Assembly: GCA_964652155.1 (NCBI GenBank)
Contig: CAZZBK010000092.1
Coordinates: 1-24,345, forward strand
Length of the DNA stretch: 24,345 bases
DNA from: CAZZBK01 sp964652155
GTDB lineage: Bacteria; Planctomycetota; Planctomycetia; Pirellulales; PNKZ01
Direction: 5' to 3'
The notes beneath the pieces are model-generated. The model had not been told where the DNA came from. It saw nothing but the letters and a program-made list of their open reading frames with translations, and did no database searches. The number at the start of each line of letters is the position of its first letter. The first letter of the stretch is position 1. Below are positions 23,336 to 24,345 of the stretch, piece after piece. Both the position numbers and the translations under genes were made by a program.

Positions 23336-24345
23336 ACGAAGGGATGCTCAGTCGAAGGTGTCTAAGAGAAATTGTCGCTGGCGAGCGAAAGGTTACTGCG
23401 CCGCGAACTCATTTTTTTGAGATTGTCAGCCGCCCGAATGTGGGTCGCCGCTCGACACAATAAAGTCACGCCGATGCCCATGATTGACCGTGCCCTGACG
23501 GGCACCGCGATAAAAGAAGATACCAAGCCGCGCGGGTGTCATAATCTCAAGACGCTTTGCTATACGCGAAAATCGGGTTTCGGGTTCGACGATTTTTTCG
23601 GCAACGATCACAGCCGCTCAGGTCATACCCCCTGCGAGCGACGCTACCACCCGCAGCGCTCAGCCGGAGACTTTCCCCTAACATCGACATCGGCCGTCAA
23701 ATCATCCACACGGCTTCCGCGAGTCCGCGAGCAACTCGGAGTTCCTGCCTCTCAAGCGTCGGTCGTCGAAAGAGATGGGCTCGACGACTCCTTGCTGGTC
23801 TCACCTATTATGGAGTAACCGACTCGACGCCACTATCCACAATTTTTCCGGTAAATGTCTGACGACCGTGGGTCGAACTGCCGGCCCACGGTATCCGGGG
23901 GGCCTCGACCGGCGGGAACAGTACACGAAGGGCCGCCTTCGAGTAAACGTCGAAAGCGCACCGACAGCACCGAAGGTTGGGCGGAGAGGTAGGTTAGCTC
24001 CAGGTAGGTTGACAGCTTCTAAGATAAGCCCCCCGAGCAGGAAAGGAAGCTGCGGCACATGACAATTCTTAAACAACGGCCGTGTATGGCGTTATAGCTA
24101 GCCGCGACGAATGTCCCGCTCGGCGAGCGCCGCCCAAACCGGCCGATTTGCCAAAAACTGGGTAAGCTGTCTTGCCGACTTCAATCGCCGCTGGCGCGCC
24201 AGCAGCGAACGAACCACAGTATCTTACGGTCAAGGTGTGAGCGTCTTCAAAGTTGGTCAATCGTAGGATCTGGCATCAAGGGCATCATTGAGCGGGTGGC
24301 TGGCGGTTTGCGTCTGCAAACCCCGGCTCACTTCGAGGCGGTGTC
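23336..24345. other. About 1 kb without a convincing gene upstream of cphA
   Basis: Open frames on both strands are short, have no recognisable motif and show no biased codon use, so none is called. Base composition is less GC-rich than the surrounding genes. Structures seen are a weak hairpin with a T-run (CGAAAATCG 23567-23575, CGATTTTTTCG 23590-23600), an 8-bp stem ACCGTGGG/CCCACGGT (23865-23872, 23885-23892), a 9-bp direct repeat AGGTAGGTT (23987 and 24002, period 15), and a 7-bp stem GGTTTGC/GCAAACC (24305-24311, 24316-24322). It may hold the cphA promoter, an unrecognised RNA, or the leader of a gene beyond the right edge. Confidence 0.5.
23371..23390. promoter_or_regulatory. Partial copy of the ATTGTCGC inverted repeat upstream of cphA
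   Basis: ATTGTCGC (23371-23378) is followed, after the same 6-nt spacing found at 19181, by GCGAAA (23385-23390), where the perfect repeat has GCGACAAT. Thirteen of 16 arm positions match. It is just upstream of the cphA start, where a regulator site could act. It may also be chance. Confidence 0.3.

Noticed and set aside
20948..23365. Open frame of about 805 codons on the plus strand opposite cphA
   Set aside because: It is a mirror of a GC-rich coding gene; the product has no domain and is composed of charged low-complexity sequence.
23372..23818. 148-codon frame on the plus strand upstream of cphA
   Set aside because: No recognisable motif, mixed composition, starts within the cphA leader and has no ribosome site.
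24030..24058. Resemblance to the bacterial SRP RNA tip (GGAAAGGAAGC)
   Set aside because: The conserved GGAAGGAAGCAGC and its paired strand are absent, so no SRP RNA is called.
23801..24076. 91-codon frame on the minus strand
   Set aside because: It runs through the hairpin and direct repeats and has no motif; more likely chance.
24069..24266. Two short overlapping frames on opposite strands (63 codons minus, 51 codons plus from 24111)
   Set aside because: Neither has a ribosome site or a recognised motif, and the two cannot be told apart by codon use.

Overview
The window is GC-rich and gene-dense. It looks like a planctomycete chromosome, probably of the Pirellulales type. This is an inference from gene content: secreted sulfatase, a sialidase joined to an alpha-alpha toroid, a DUF4838 secreted protein, a TPR-sulfotransferase, a type III polyketide synthase and cyanophycin synthetase, with many genes starting on weak Shine-Dalgarno signals. 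No rRNA, tRNA, CRISPR array, insertion sequence or prophage gene was recognised.

Layout. (1) 1-4209, minus strand: a tight operon of quinone oxidoreductase, secreted toroid-sialidase fusion and an Fsr-like MFS exporter that runs off the left edge. (2) 4387-7976, plus strand: a promoter candidate, a DUF4838 protein and a sulfatase, both with signal peptides. Regions 1 and 2 are divergent and look like a glycan-degradation neighbourhood. (3) 8052-10632, minus strand: a site-2-protease-like M50 membrane protease and an HDOD protein with a degenerate GGDEF-like tail, followed by a divergent HAD phosphatase at 10931-11626. (4) 11627-12000: a non-coding stretch made of inverted repeats. (5) 12001-16622, plus strand: a translationally coupled envelope cluster of HAD fragment, GT-B-like transferase, Wzx-like flippase and a CDP-alcohol phosphatidyltransferase whose last motif aspartate is histidine. 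It meets a convergent MarR regulator that overlaps its 3' end. (6) 17369-20429: a TPR-sulfotransferase (minus) divergent from a type III polyketide synthase (plus), with a strong inverted repeat between them. (7) 20430-20650: tandem hairpins and a long inverted repeat between convergent genes. (8) 20651-23335, minus strand: full-length cyanophycin synthetase. (9) 23336-24345: about 1 kb with no convincing gene.

How the parts may work together. Regions 1 and 2 could release and process sialylated or sulfated glycans, but the substrate is unknown. Region 5 has the parts for making and flipping a lipid-linked or phosphodiester-containing surface glycan and is the best candidate for an undescribed pathway. 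Region 6 may make and sulfate a polyketide, which is speculative. An 8-bp half-site, ATTGTCGC, occurs in three intergenic regions (near 4312, 19181 and 23371), as a full inverted repeat at 19181 and a partial one at 23371, so a shared regulator is possible.
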